Origin: Kaistia granuli DSM 23481
GTDB lineage: Bacteria > Pseudomonadota > Alphaproteobacteria > Rhizobiales > Kaistiaceae
Direction: 5' to 3'
Assembly: GCF_000380505.1 (NCBI RefSeq)
Contig: NZ_AQYH01000008.1
Span: 1-64,000 of the forward strand
DNA length: 64,000 nt
This document shows, piece after piece, positions 1-9,728 of this stretch. The notes beneath the pieces are model-generated. The model saw only the letters and a program-made list of their open reading frames with translations, searched no databases and had not been told where the DNA came from. Every line of letters begins with the position of its first letter. Position 1 is the first letter of the stretch. Made by a program: the position numbers and the translations under genes.

Positions 1-1
1 C

Positions 2-343
2 GGCTTCGGCCCTGTCGTCGCGCGCAGCCTACTGGCGCTGATGCCGGAACTCGGCACCCTCACCCGGCGACAGGCCGCGAGCCTGGCCGGCTTGGCCCCG
101 CATCCGCGCGATTCCGGCAACACCAGCCGGCACCGCACCATGCGCGGCGGACGCACCGAACTCAGGCCTTTGCTGTTCATGGCCGCCCTCAGCGCGGCCA
201 GGGCCAACCCCGGCCTGCGCGACTTCTACCGAAGCCTATGCGCCGCCGGAAAGCCAAAGCGCCTCGCGCTCGCAGCCGTCGCCAGAAAACTCGTCGTCCT
301 TGCCAACGCCTTGCTCAAACCAGATGCAACAGAACTGACTTGA
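2..343 (+). CDS. IS110-family transposase, C-terminal fragment (cut by window start)
   Basis: The frame is open from base 2 and ends at a TGA at 341-343, so about 113 residues of the 3' end are visible. The pattern is that of the C-terminal Transposase_20 part of IS110 transposases: GFGPVVARSLLALMPELG, then a segment with ASLAGLAPHPRDSG, then a GGR motif before the hydrophobic helix, and a GKPKRLALAAVARKLVVLANALL tail split here only by the usual charged residues. IS110 enzymes pair an N-terminal DEDD domain with this C-terminal catalytic serine domain. The N-terminal half lies outside the window, so intactness cannot be judged. It is followed by an unrelated gene on the other strand. Confidence 0.75.
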   Translation, partial: GFGPVVARSLLALMPELGTLTRRQAASLAGLAPHPRDSGNTSRHRTMRGGRTELRPLLFMAALSAARANPGLRDFYRSLCAAGKPKRLALAAVARKLVVLANALLKPDATELT

Positions 344-385
344 TGACGACGGAGCGCTGGGACCGCTCGCGGCTACCAAACGCCC

Positions 386-1294
386 CTACACATCCAGTGT
401 CCCGCGCGCCAAAAGCACGGCGTCGCCGCCGATGCGGCTGGCGTGCAGTGCGCTGTTCTCGACATCGACTTCGAGGCTGATCAGGCTCGGTCGATGGATC
501 TCGAAGCCCTGCTCGATGACGAAGCGATGCGTGCCCGAGGGCAACTGATCGAAGGTGGCGACCGCGCCGGCGAAGGCGGCAGCCGCCGAGCCCGTCGCCG
601 GATCCTCGATGATCCCCTCGCCCAGCCAGAACATGCGGGCATGGAACTGATGGTCGCTGGTCAGCGTCTCGCGGGTGTAGAGATAGACGGCACCGACGCC
701 CGCCGGCATGACGGCCGGCCAGTTCTGGATCACCGGACGGGCCCGTCCGATGGCGGCCAGATCGCTAACCGGCACGAGCAGATAGGGAACGCCGGCCGTA
801 TAGACGGATGGCCGGTGATTTTCGAAGCAGAGCTCCGAAGCCAGCAGGCCGAGCATGGCCGAAAGGGCCTCGTCGTCGATCGTCGCATCGACCCGCTCGG
901 ACTGGCGCGGCACGTCGAAGATGGCGTGGCCGGACTTGCCGGAATGCAGCGCCACGGCGCAGCGTATGTCTCCCACCTTCTCCTCGACCACGAAAACGGC
1001 GTCCTGCCCTGCCGCCTGCGCGCCGAACGTCTCCAGCGCCAGCAGCACGGCCGTGCCGACCGTCGGATGACCGGCAAAAGGCATCTCGTAGGCCGGGCAG
1101 AAGATGCGCAGGCTGGCCCGGTGGCCCGGCTGCGCCGGCGGCAGCACGAACACCGTCTCGGCCAGGTTGAACTCGCGCGTGATCGCCTGCATGCGCGCTT
1201 CATCCAGGCCCTCGCTGTCGAGGACGACGGCAAGCTGGTTGCCGGCAAGCGGCGTTTTCGTGAAGACGTCGAGAATGGCGAAACGGCGGGTCAC
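386..1294 (-). CDS. PhzF family isomerase-like protein
   Basis: About 302 residues, normal for the PhzF/YddE family, whose members have a diaminopimelate-epimerase fold. Seen in the sequence: the N-terminal FTKTPLAGNQLAVV block, the family glutamate in FNLAETVFVLPP, the PFAGHPTVGTAVLL loop and the C-terminal EDPATGSAAAAF loop. The frame is open to an ATG at 1384, but the GTG at 1294 is preferred: it opens with VTRRFAILDVF, which is where family members begin, and has GAGG about eight bases upstream. The substrate cannot be inferred; most PhzF proteins outside phenazine clusters are uncharacterised, and no phenazine genes are nearby. Confidence 0.88.
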   Translation of the reverse strand: MTRRFAILDVFTKTPLAGNQLAVVLDSEGLDEARMQAITREFNLAETVFVLPPAQPGHRASLRIFCPAYEMPFAGHPTVGTAVLLALETFGAQAAGQDAVFVVEEKVGDIRCAVALHSGKSGHAIFDVPRQSERVDATIDDEALSAMLGLLASELCFENHRPSVYTAGVPYLLVPVSDLAAIGRARPVIQNWPAVMPAGVGAVYLYTRETLTSDHQFHARMFWLGEGIIEDPATGSAAAAFAGAVATFDQLPSGTHRFVIEQGFEIHRPSLISLEVDVENSALHASRIGGDAVLLARGTLDV

Positions 1295-1477
1295 AGAAGC
1301 CTCATGCGTCGGCGAAACAGATCGTCCGCCTAGCATGCGGCGCGGCGTGCGGTGCGGCAAGAGCGGCCGTGTAACGGCGTTCATAGCGGCCGCTGGCTGC
1401 AGGATGAATGATGCATTCAGCAGGCATTCAGCTCAGCGGCCCTAGAAAGCTGCCAACGCCCCACGGGAGATACCCAG

Positions 1478-1846
1478 ATGAAGAAGATCGCCGCCACCGC
1501 GCTCGCAGCCCTCATCGGCGTCACCGCCATCGTCGGCACCGCCGAGACCGCATCGGCCAGGGACGGCCGCAACGCCGCGCTCGTCGCCGGCGCTGCCGTC
1601 GGTCTCGGCATCGGCGCCCTGCTCGCCGCGCCGCGCTATGATGACGGCTACGAGGTCGCCCCGCCGCGCTACGCCGCCCCCGTCTATGACGACGGCTACC
1701 GTGCCCCGCCGCCGCGTCGCGCCATCCGCGCCGGTTGGCAGGCCCATGCCGACTGGTGCTACGACAATTACCGCTCCTATGACGAGCGGACCGATACCTA
1801 TGTCGGTCGTGACGGCTATGCCTATCGCTGTCGCGGTTCGTACTAG
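1478..1846 (+). CDS. BA14K-like exported protein (copy 1)
   Basis: 122 residues. The N-terminus is a Sec signal peptide with likely cleavage after TASA near residue 27. A glycine/alanine-rich hydrophobic stretch (about residues 33-50), a Tyr/Asp/Pro-rich linker with two YDDGY repeats, and a C-terminal BA14K-type motif follow: WCYDNYRSYDERTDTYVGRD and the ending YRCRGSY, with two cysteines. BA14K proteins are small lectin-like immunoreactive envelope proteins of Brucella and relatives. A paralogue with the same architecture lies at 4147-4521. The spacing GGGAGATACCCAG before the ATG gives a good ribosome binding site. Role in this organism unknown. Confidence 0.8.
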   Translation: MKKIAATALAALIGVTAIVGTAETASARDGRNAALVAGAAVGLGIGALLAAPRYDDGYEVAPPRYAAPVYDDGYRAPPPRRAIRAGWQAHADWCYDNYRSYDERTDTYVGRDGYAYRCRGSY

Positions 1847-1897
1847 GACGCCCGTTCGGGAACACGCAGCCAGGTCCCGGCGGTTGGCTGCGTGTCC

Positions 1898-2308
1898 CTA
1901 GAAGAATTCGTCGAGGAAGGCCGACACTTCCTGCGAAACGCCGACGATCTTGTTCGTCGCCTGGCGGTAGAACTTGAAATTGAGCTCGGTCTCGGCCCGG
2001 CCATCGTCCCAGTCGGAAAATGGTTTGAGTTCGTCGCGGCCCAGCCGCCGTTTCGCCAGCGCGGTTCGCCGGATCGACAGATTTACCCGCGGCGTCTGCC
2101 GGGCGACCCCGGGCTCCTTCGCAATCGCTTCGGCTAAAACCACGATCCCGCGCGCGACCAGACCTCGCCCGCCCTCGTTCTCGCTCGCGAAGACATAGAT
2201 CGCGTCGCCCACCGCGATACGCTTGCCGCCATACATCGTCTTCTGCCGGAGAAGGGCGAAGACCTCGGCCTGCGGATCCCGGATTTCGGCTTTGACGGCA
2301 AAGGCCAT
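1898..2308 (-). CDS. Hypothetical protein, possibly PUA/EVE-like
   Basis: 136 residues, no signal peptide or membrane segment. I do not recognise the family with certainty. The early segment (YGGKRIAVGDAIYVFASENEG followed by GLVARGIVVLAEA) has the beta-rich 'modification-reader' look of PUA/EVE/ASCH domains, which bind modified bases, but the resemblance is only impressionistic. The C-terminus is helical (NFKFYRQATNKIVGVSQEVSAFLDEFF). The ATG at 2308 is chosen; an in-frame GTG lies three codons upstream at 2317. It stands alone between two unrelated genes. Confidence 0.6.
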   Translation of the reverse strand: MAFAVKAEIRDPQAEVFALLRQKTMYGGKRIAVGDAIYVFASENEGGRGLVARGIVVLAEAIAKEPGVARQTPRVNLSIRRTALAKRRLGRDELKPFSDWDDGRAETELNFKFYRQATNKIVGVSQEVSAFLDEFF

Positions 2309-2440
2309 GCTGCTCACGTCCCGAGCGAGCCGACGATCCTCCAGTTGAGAGCCTCGCGCCGACCCGACGTGTTTACCATGGGCCGTGAATCGTCAATGCT
2401 AAGGCGCCCTTCCAACCAGCATGCAGTCTAGCCCGTCATT

Positions 2441-2719
2441 GTGTCCAAGAACTTCAAATATCTCGTCGTTTTCATTGCCATCGAATGTCTGCTTCTGATC
2501 GCCTTCCTCTTTCGGGAGGAGATCTGGAGTCGCAACAGAATTCCGGCGATCATGTCTCGAAACGAACGGCTGATCCGGCGCTCCCTCGGAGACTGGGTCT
2601 ATGAGAGCTACATCGAAGTTTCGCTCCTGGCGATGATGGCGCTCGTCCTGCTCGTCATCGTCGGCACCATCCAGCAGATGCGCAGGGCACGCTTGAGGCA
2701 GACCGGAAAGCCCCAGTAG
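2441..2719 (+). CDS. Small two-helix membrane protein, hypothetical
   Basis: 92 residues starting at GTG. Two hydrophobic helices are plain: YLVVFIAIECLLLIAFLF near residues 7-24 and VSLLAMMALVLLVIVGTI near 60-77. They flank a basic, arginine-rich hydrophilic loop (RNRIPAIMSRNERLIRRS), and the C-terminal tail is also basic. No family recognised. It is a single gene whose end faces the dehydrogenase on the opposite strand, 31 bases apart. Confidence 0.55.
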   Translation: MSKNFKYLVVFIAIECLLLIAFLFREEIWSRNRIPAIMSRNERLIRRSLGDWVYESYIEVSLLAMMALVLLVIVGTIQQMRRARLRQTGKPQ

Positions 2720-2750
2720 AGCTTCCCGGCGTCAACGCAGGCGGGTGCGG

Positions 2751-3776
2751 TCAGGTCACGCTGACCGGCTTCGAGCGCAGCCGGCTCGCCAGCGCCGGAT
2801 CGGCCCGGCGGCAGAGCTGCGGCGGCAGGCCGCGCAGGATCAGCTCGGCATCGGCGACCGCCATGCGGCCGATCGAAAACAGCGCGTCCGGCGTGCCGCC
2901 CGTGCGGTGGGCCGACAGCAGGATCCCCTCCATCTTGCGCACCGGATCGTCGGCCGGCACCGGTTCCTCCGGAAAGACGTCGGTCGCGACACGGATGTGA
3001 CCGGAGCGAACTGCGTCTAGCATGGCCGGGAAATCGACCACGGCCGCACGGCTCATGAGCAGGAACGCCGCCCCCTTCTTCATCAGCGCGAATTCGCGCG
3101 CCCCCAGAAAGCCCTGGTTCTCGCCGGTCACGGCGGCGAAGACGAACACGACCTGGCTAGTCGACAGCAGGTCATCGAGCGAGGCGGACTGGCAGTCGTG
3201 CCGCTCGATGATCTCGTCCGGCAGCCAGGGATCGAACACCTTGACCGGATTCTTGAACGGCCGGATCAGCTCGCGCAAATTCTTGCCGAGATCGCCGAGC
3301 CCTATGATGCCGACCGATGCACCGGCGAAGCGGAACGTCTCGCTATTGGCTGCGAGGCCATATTGCTCGGTGCCGGCGCGGAAATCGCGATCGGCGGCGG
3401 TAATGCCGCGCGCGAGATCGATCGCCATGCCGAGCGCTGCCTCCGCCACCGGCGCGGCGAAGGCCGAGCCCGGCGTCAGCACCCAGATGCCGCGCTCCTG
3501 GCAGGCCTGGTAGTCGATGTTGGGCAGGAAATTGGTCTCGACATTGATGACCGCCTTCAGCTTCTTCGCCCGGTCGAGCCGCTCGCGCGGCAGCGCCGTC
3601 TGGCCGAAGATCAGGACCGTCTCCGGCAGCAGTTCATCGACCTGCGCATCGGTCATCGGCGCATCTTCCGAGATCACCAGACGACCCAGTTTCTCGAGCC
3701 GGGCCCGCACGTCCGGTTCCATGATGAGATCGAGCGTCCGCGGCAGCGGATCGACCAGGATGATTCCGTCACTCAA
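2751..3776 (-). CDS. D-isomer-specific 2-hydroxyacid dehydrogenase family protein
   Basis: 341 residues, the usual length. The protein would reduce or oxidise a 2-hydroxyacid with NAD(P)H in the cytoplasm. Seen: a dinucleotide-binding GLGDLG within SVGIIGLGDLGKNLREL (about residue 170), the conserved substrate arginine in LLMSRAAVVD, the acidic residue region ATDVFPEEPVP, and the catalytic histidine in LLSAHRTGG. All three catalytic positions are thus present. The exact substrate cannot be told; it is not a close match in motif wording to SerA, which also carries an ACT domain missing here. Stands alone, with a repeat-bearing intergenic region upstream. Confidence 0.85.
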   Translation of the reverse strand: MSDGIILVDPLPRTLDLIMEPDVRARLEKLGRLVISEDAPMTDAQVDELLPETVLIFGQTALPRERLDRAKKLKAVINVETNFLPNIDYQACQERGIWVLTPGSAFAAPVAEAALGMAIDLARGITAADRDFRAGTEQYGLAANSETFRFAGASVGIIGLGDLGKNLRELIRPFKNPVKVFDPWLPDEIIERHDCQSASLDDLLSTSQVVFVFAAVTGENQGFLGAREFALMKKGAAFLLMSRAAVVDFPAMLDAVRSGHIRVATDVFPEEPVPADDPVRKMEGILLSAHRTGGTPDALFSIGRMAVADAELILRGLPPQLCRRADPALASRLRSKPVSVT

Positions 3777-3808
3777 AGCGTTTCCCCTCTTTTGGTTGGC
3801 GCCAGCCT

Positions 3809-3856
3809 AGAGCGTTTTCGAGCGAGGTGGATACCGGTTCGCGTGAAGAAAACGCG
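3809..3856. repeat. Rhizobial-type intergenic repeat with GCGTTTTC/GAAAACGC arms
   Basis: The segment carries the inverted arms GCGTTTTC (3812-3819) and GAAAACGC (3848-3855) around AGTGGATACCGG-like text (GAGGTGGATACCGGTTCGCG). I recognise this phrase as a repeat widespread between genes in Hyphomicrobiales. It lies between the dehydrogenase and the second BA14K gene. Confidence 0.6.
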
Positions 3857-3867
3857 ACCAAGCAAGG

Positions 3868-3914
3868 GGCTGGAGCCGTTCGGCGCTTCCATGAAACGCT
3901 GAGAGGCTCCAGCC
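3868..3914. repeat. Perfect 10-bp inverted repeat (GGCTGGAGCC/GGCTCCAGCC)
   Basis: Arms at 3868-3877 and 3905-3914 match exactly as reverse complements, with a 27-base loop. It directly follows the previous repeat and probably belongs to the same intergenic element. The rest of 3915-4146 shows no gene; the second BA14K gene's ribosome binding site (AGGAGG) lies at its end. Confidence 0.55.
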
Positions 3915-4146
3915 AAAGAGCGGGTCGACGCGAAAGTCGGATTGGCGCCGTCGCCTGCCACGCCCCTCGGTGGCAACGGCTGACGGCAGCAACGTGTAGT
4001 CTTGGTTTCTATTTGATTAATACAGCAACGATACCGACTGGAACTGTAGATCAGCAACCTACCAGGACCACCAAACAGTCATAGTTTCGCCCTGATGCAT
4101 CGGGATATTCCGGAGTCATAGGGTTTCACAAACAGGAGGCTTCACC

Positions 4147-4521
4147 GTGAGAAGCTTTGCTAAGGCGGCGCTCGCCGGCATTCTTGGCGTCATGGCCGTT
4201 ACGGCAACCGCGACGACGGCCTCGGCGGATCGCTGGCGCGGCGGCCCGCCCCGGCACTATCACAACCACTACTACCAGCGCGACAATAGCGGCGCCGTGA
4301 TCGGCGGCCTTGCCGCGGGCACGCTGCTCGGCCTCGGCATCGGCGCAATGGCCGCGCAGCCGCGCGTCTACGACGACGGCTATGAGGTGCCGCCGCCGCG
4401 CGGCGTCGCCTGGCGCAACCATGTCGACTACTGCCTCGATCGCTATCGCAGCTACAATCCGAACACCGACACCTATATCGGCCGCGACGGCTACGAATAT
4501 CGCTGCCGCGGCTCGTACTGA
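4147..4521 (+). CDS. BA14K-like exported protein (copy 2)
   Basis: 124 residues from a GTG start preceded by AGGAGG at good spacing. Signal peptide with likely cleavage after TASA (about residue 27), a His/Tyr-rich segment (RHYHNHYYQ), a Gly/Ala-rich hydrophobic stretch (about 46-64), a VYDDGYEVPPPR linker and the C-terminal YCLDRYRSYNPNTDTYIGRD...YRCRGSY block. It shares the linker and C-terminus with the protein at 1478-1846, so the two are paralogues, probably from duplication, separated by three unrelated genes. Ends just before a strong terminator. Envelope protein of unknown role. Confidence 0.82.
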   Translation: MRSFAKAALAGILGVMAVTATATTASADRWRGGPPRHYHNHYYQRDNSGAVIGGLAAGTLLGLGIGAMAAQPRVYDDGYEVPPPRGVAWRNHVDYCLDRYRSYNPNTDTYIGRDGYEYRCRGSY

Positions 4522-4540
4522 ACGGGCACGCCGACGACAA

Positions 4541-4575
4541 AAAGCCCCGCGGGATCCTTCCTGCGGGGCTTTTTC
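4541..4575. terminator. Bidirectional rho-independent terminator
   Basis: AAAGCCCCGCGGGATC and its partner CCTGCGGGGCTTTTT form a GC-rich stem flanked by A-run and T-run. It follows the second BA14K gene directly and could also stop transcription arriving from ilvC on the other strand. Confidence 0.85.
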
Positions 4576-4604
4576 ATTTGATAGGCAGGAAGGCCCTCAC
4601 CCAA

Positions 4605-4629
4605 CCCTCTCCCGCAAGCGGGGCGAGGG
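4605..4629. repeat. CCCTCTCCCGC hairpin repeat, copy 1
   Basis: CCCTCTCCCGCAAGCGGGGCGAGGG folds on itself with one imperfect position. It belongs to a hairpin family frequent between genes in proteobacteria. A second, perfect copy lies at 4675-4698; both sit between the terminator and ilvC. Confidence 0.7.
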
Positions 4630-4674
4630 CTTCTTTCTCCGCGTGGACAGCTATTTCAAGCGGTCGTCCGCGTT

Positions 4675-4698
4675 CCCTCTCCCGCTTGCGGGAGAGGG
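4675..4698. repeat. CCCTCTCCCGC hairpin repeat, copy 2
   Basis: CCCTCTCCCGCT followed by TGCGGGAGAGGG is a perfect inverted repeat downstream of ilvC. It may also act as an mRNA 3' stabiliser for ilvC, but there is no T-run on either side. Confidence 0.7.
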
Positions 4699-4723
4699 GC
4701 GGTGTCTTCCTGAGAAAGGCGCC

Positions 4724-6501
<1,778 letters not shown>

Positions 6502-6507
6502 TGCAGC

Positions 6508-6521
6508 GTACCGTACGGTAC
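6508..6521. promoter_or_regulatory. Candidate TetR operator, perfect palindrome GTACCGTACGGTAC
   Basis: The 14-base palindrome sits immediately upstream of the longest start of the TetR gene at 5758-6501, in the short gap to the next TetR gene. TetR proteins usually bind palindromes in their own promoters. The direct repeat CGTACGGTACGG in the same stretch strengthens the site's regularity. Confidence 0.5.
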
Positions 6522-6593
6522 GGTTCCGAATGCATACAGGCCCTCCGCCTGCGGGTCAAGCACCGGCCTGACCGCAAATCACTGTCCCGTGTG

Positions 6594-7196
6594 TCAGCGA
6601 AGTGGACCGAGGTGACGATCCAGAATGGCATCGACGACAGAACCGGCCACCCGGCCCACCAGTTCGTCATCCAGGCGGCAGACATCCTTCAACGCAACGA
6701 GGCTCTCGATGCCGGATACCGCCGAAAGCGAATAGACGAGGAAAGCAAATTCCTGCTGCGCCATCGCCTGGCGGACGGGCGCCAGGGCATGCTCGTACAT
6801 GGCGATCCGTCGGCCGCCGCGATGCGAATAGAGCCCCTGCGCGCCATGTCGCAAGGAACTGGTCAGCGAGCTCGCGAGATAGGTTCGGTAGGCACTCTCG
6901 GCGTTGAGCACCAGATCGAGCAGGTAGCGGTGGACCTTGCGCACCCGCTCCCGAACGTCCTCGCTGTCGCCGACAATCTCGTCATGGGGAATGGTCTGGC
7001 CATCCAGGATCGCCTCGACGACCAGCGCCTCGGCGTCGGAAAAATAACGGTAGGCGGTGGTTCGCGAGATGTCCGCCTCCACGGCCACCGCGTCGATCGA
7101 GATCGTCTCGCCTCGCTCAAGAAGGCGCCGGGCGGCGGCCAGCAGTTCCCGCCGGGTCCGCATCTTCTGCCGCGTACGGCCTGAATCGAACTGCAT
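6594..7196 (-). CDS. TetR/AcrR family transcriptional regulator
   Basis: About 200 residues from ATG 7196; the frame runs open to 7265 but the extra 23 residues (FLYGTLVPRRD) are not TetR-like and cover the intergenic promoter region. HTH: TRRELLAAARRLLERGE, then ISIDAVAVEADISRTTAYRYFSDAEALV. The C-terminal domain is helical with no recognised ligand motif. It is divergent from the cupin gene at 7294, about 100 bases between starts, the usual layout for a local repressor and its target. Confidence 0.88.
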   Translation of the reverse strand: MQFDSGRTRQKMRTRRELLAAARRLLERGETISIDAVAVEADISRTTAYRYFSDAEALVVEAILDGQTIPHDEIVGDSEDVRERVRKVHRYLLDLVLNAESAYRTYLASSLTSSLRHGAQGLYSHRGGRRIAMYEHALAPVRQAMAQQEFAFLVYSLSAVSGIESLVALKDVCRLDDELVGRVAGSVVDAILDRHLGPLR

Positions 7197-7229
7197 CAAG
7201 GCAACACCCCATTGACAGACATCTCTTCG

Positions 7230-7245
7230 TGGAACTAGCGTCCCA
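7230..7245. promoter_or_regulatory. Possible operator between TetR gene and cupin gene
   Basis: TGGAACTAGCGTCCCA is an imperfect palindrome with five of eight positions paired, in the divergent promoter region. A TTGACA hexamer lies just upstream at 7213-7218 and could be the -35 element for the cupin gene. Weak evidence. Confidence 0.3.
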
Positions 7246-7293
7246 TAAAGGAAATTAAAGACCATAAACAGACGTCAGACAAGGGAGGCCACC

Positions 7294-7761
7294 ATGACGG
7301 ACCTGAAAAGCAACACCTATCATCTCTTCGGGAATCTCATCCGTTTTCACGCCAACAGCCCCGACACGGGCGGCGCCTACAGTCTCGTCGAGAGCCTGAC
7401 GGCTCCGGGCGCCGGCGCGCCGGCCAATCGCCATCCAGGCGAAGACGAGGCCTTCTACATTCTGGACGGCACCTTCGAATTCGTCATCGAGGGCGAGACC
7501 ATCACCGCCACCAGCGGCCAGTTCTTGAAGATCCCCGATGGCGCCGTGCACGCGTTCAAGAATGCCGGCACCGCCCCGGGACGGCTTCTGATCCTCAACA
7601 CGCCCGGAAGGCTTCACGACGCCTTCTTCAGCCAGGCGGGCGACCCGCTTCCGCCCGAGACGCGCGAGCTGCCCCCGCCGAGCGGCGAGGCGCCGGACGT
7701 CTCCCGCATCATCTCCATCGCCCAGCAGCATGGCATGGAGTTCATGCCCCCGGCCGGCTGA
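7294..7761 (+). CDS. Cupin domain protein
   Basis: 155 residues holding a single cupin barrel. Motif 1 is recognisable as NRHPGEDEAFYILDGTFEF, with a histidine and the following acidic residues for a metal; motif 2 as FLKIPDGAVHAFKNAG with the second histidine. Such proteins may be small oxygenases, isomerases or sensors; no substrate is suggested. AAGGGAGG precedes the ATG. It is divergently arranged with the TetR gene at 6594-7196 and is probably its target. A terminator follows at 7800-7831. Confidence 0.82.
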   Translation: MTDLKSNTYHLFGNLIRFHANSPDTGGAYSLVESLTAPGAGAPANRHPGEDEAFYILDGTFEFVIEGETITATSGQFLKIPDGAVHAFKNAGTAPGRLLILNTPGRLHDAFFSQAGDPLPPETRELPPPSGEAPDVSRIISIAQQHGMEFMPPAG

Positions 7762-7799
7762 ATCTTCGCCGAGCTCCACGCGCAACACAAACTGCCGAG

Positions 7800-7831
7800 G
7801 CCGGGAGCGGACAATCCGCTGCCCGGCTTTT
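7800..7831 (+). terminator. Rho-independent terminator after the cupin gene
   Basis: GCCGGGAGCGGA, loop CAA, TCCGCT-G-CCCGGC with one bulged G, then TTTT. Positioned 38 bases after the cupin stop codon. Confidence 0.7.
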
Positions 7832-8020
7832 CTTCGGAAGCCTTGCCGGGCGGCAGCGCTGCGCCGCAGCGCTTTCCGCCTCCCTTCGCCCCACCCTTCC
7901 CCCCCTTGCCCGCCCTTGCGCCGGGGCGCGGCAACGTCCAGATGAGAGGCAACCGAGGCGTACGCCGCACCCGCTCCGAAGCACCGGGGCGAGACCCGCA
8001 CGCTTCCCTTGGAGCACCCC

Positions 8021-9061
8021 ATGAAAAAGAAGATCGGTTTCCTGTCCTTTGGCCACTACCAGGCAGCGCAGGGCTCCCTCGCGCGCACGGCGCAGGACGC
8101 GCTGTTGCAGGCGATCGATCTCGCCGAGGCGGCGGAAGAAATCGGCATCGACGGCGCCTTTTTCCGCGTGCACCACTTCGCCCGCCAGGCCGCATCGCCC
8201 TTCCCGCTGCTCGCCGCCATCGCGGCGCGGACGAAGCGGATCGAGTTTGGCACCGCCGTCGTCGACATGCGCTACGAGAACCCGCTCTACATGGCCGAGG
8301 AAGCCGCCGCCACCGACCTGATCGGCAGCGGCCGCCTGCAGCTCGGCATCAGCCGTGGCTCGCCAGAGCCGGCCGAGCGCGGCTGGGAAGCCTTCGGCTA
8401 TGATTCCGGCGAGGATCTGACCGGCGCCGATCTCGCCCGCGTGCATACGGAGATGTTCCGGCTGGCGATCCGCGGCACCGGCGTCGCCAAGGCCGACACC
8501 AAATCGACCGGCATGGTCGGCAGGCTGGCGATCCAGCCGCAATCGGAGGGCCTGCCGGAGCGGATCTGGTGGGGCGCGGCCACGCGCAAGACCGCCATCT
8601 GGACGGCCGAACAGGGCATGAACCTGATGAGTTCGACGCTGCTGCTCGAAGATACCGGCGTGCCGTTCAGCGAGCTGCAGGCCGAGCAGATCCGGCATTT
8701 TCGCGATGCCTGGAAGGCCGCCGGCTGGAAGCACCAGCCCCGCGTGTCGGTCTCGCGCAGCGTGCTGCCGATCACCGATGACACCGACCGGATGTATTTC
8801 GGCGGCCGCGACGGCTCGGACCAGGATCAGGTCGGCTATCTCGACAACAGCATCGCCCGCTTCGGCAAGCGCTATATCGGCGAACCGGACGCGATCGCCG
8901 CCGAGCTTGCCAAGGACCAGGCCGTGCTCGACGCCGACACGCTGCTCCTGACCGTCCCCAACCAGCTCGGCGTCGAGTATAACGCCAAGCTGCTGAGGAC
9001 AATCGCCGACCACATCGCCCCGGCGATCGGCTGGTCGCGGGAAGAAGTGGAACTAGCCTAG
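8021..9061 (+). CDS. Luciferase-like (LLM class) flavin-dependent oxidoreductase
   Basis: 346 residues from ATG 8021, preceded by GGAG six bases upstream. The protein has the bacterial-luciferase TIM-barrel features: KIGFLSFGHY at the first strand, a histidine pair region FFRVHHFARQAASPFPLLAAIAA, EFGTAVVDMRYENPLYMAEEAA and the LQLGISRGSPEP flavin-binding segment. Such enzymes use reduced FMN (or F420) and oxygen; the substrate is unknown. It lies alone between the cupin gene and the convergent ilvH, with a shared terminator in between. Confidence 0.9.
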   Translation: MKKKIGFLSFGHYQAAQGSLARTAQDALLQAIDLAEAAEEIGIDGAFFRVHHFARQAASPFPLLAAIAARTKRIEFGTAVVDMRYENPLYMAEEAAATDLIGSGRLQLGISRGSPEPAERGWEAFGYDSGEDLTGADLARVHTEMFRLAIRGTGVAKADTKSTGMVGRLAIQPQSEGLPERIWWGAATRKTAIWTAEQGMNLMSSTLLLEDTGVPFSELQAEQIRHFRDAWKAAGWKHQPRVSVSRSVLPITDDTDRMYFGGRDGSDQDQVGYLDNSIARFGKRYIGEPDAIAAELAKDQAVLDADTLLLTVPNQLGVEYNAKLLRTIADHIAPAIGWSREEVELA

Positions 9062-9098
9062 CCCCTCCAGGTCCCGCATCGACCAGGGCCCTAACAAG

Positions 9099-9126
9099 AA
9101 AGGCCGGATCCTACGATCCGGCCTTT
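9099..9126. terminator. Bidirectional terminator between LLM oxidoreductase and ilvH
   Basis: AAAGGCCGGATC, loop CTAC, GATCCGGCCTTT: perfect 12-bp stem with A/T ends on both strands, between two convergent genes. Confidence 0.85.
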
Positions 9127-9153
9127 CCTCATTTCGGCGATGCCCTGAAGATC

Positions 9154-9693
9154 TCAGGTTGCTTCCGGGCCGCGCGTGATGGCGGCGACGCCGGTGCGCG
9201 ACACTTCCACCAGGCCAAGCGGCTGCATCAGCAGGATGAACTGGTCGAGCTTGTCGGTGCGGCCGGTCAGCTCGAACACGAAGCTCTCCGTCGTCGCGTC
9301 GATGACGCGGGCACGGAAGGCGTCGGCGAGCCGCAGCGCCTCGACGCGGTCGTCGCCGGCGCCGCGCACCTTGATCAGGAGCAGCTCGCGCTCGATCGCC
9401 TTGCCGGTGACGGTCAGGTCGATCACGCGGTGCACCGGCACCATGCGCTCGAGCTGCGCCTTGATCTGCTCGATCACCTGCGGCGGCCCCATCGTGACCA
9501 CGGTGATGCGCGAGCGATGCTTCTCGTGCTCGGTCTCCGAGACGGTCAGGCTCTCGATGTTGTAGCCACGCCCCGAGAACAGGCCGATGACGCGGGCTAG
9601 AACGCCCGGTTCGTTGTCGACGAGCACAGATAGCGTGTGCTGCTCGGTCTTGTCCTTGCCTTCCTTGATCGCATAGACGGATCCGGGCTGCAT
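9154..9693 (-). CDS. ilvH: Acetolactate synthase small (regulatory) subunit
   Basis: 179 residues from ATG 9693, which has GGAG six bases upstream; an in-frame GTG at 9705 is an alternative. The N-terminal ACT domain is clear: HTLSVLVDNEPGVLARVIGL followed by RGYNIESLTV, then SRITVVTMG. The subunit binds valine and confers feedback inhibition on the large subunit. The second half (RELLLIKVRG, VFELTGRTDKLDQFI) is the ALS_ss_C domain. It follows ilvI by 35 bases on the same strand, as ilvIH operons do, and ends at a strong terminator. Confidence 0.96.
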   Translation of the reverse strand: MQPGSVYAIKEGKDKTEQHTLSVLVDNEPGVLARVIGLFSGRGYNIESLTVSETEHEKHRSRITVVTMGPPQVIEQIKAQLERMVPVHRVIDLTVTGKAIERELLLIKVRGAGDDRVEALRLADAFRARVIDATTESFVFELTGRTDKLDQFILLMQPLGLVEVSRTGVAAITRGPEAT

Positions 9694-9728
9694 GGTTGTC
9701 TCCACTTCCTGTTGTTCTTCGGCCCAGA

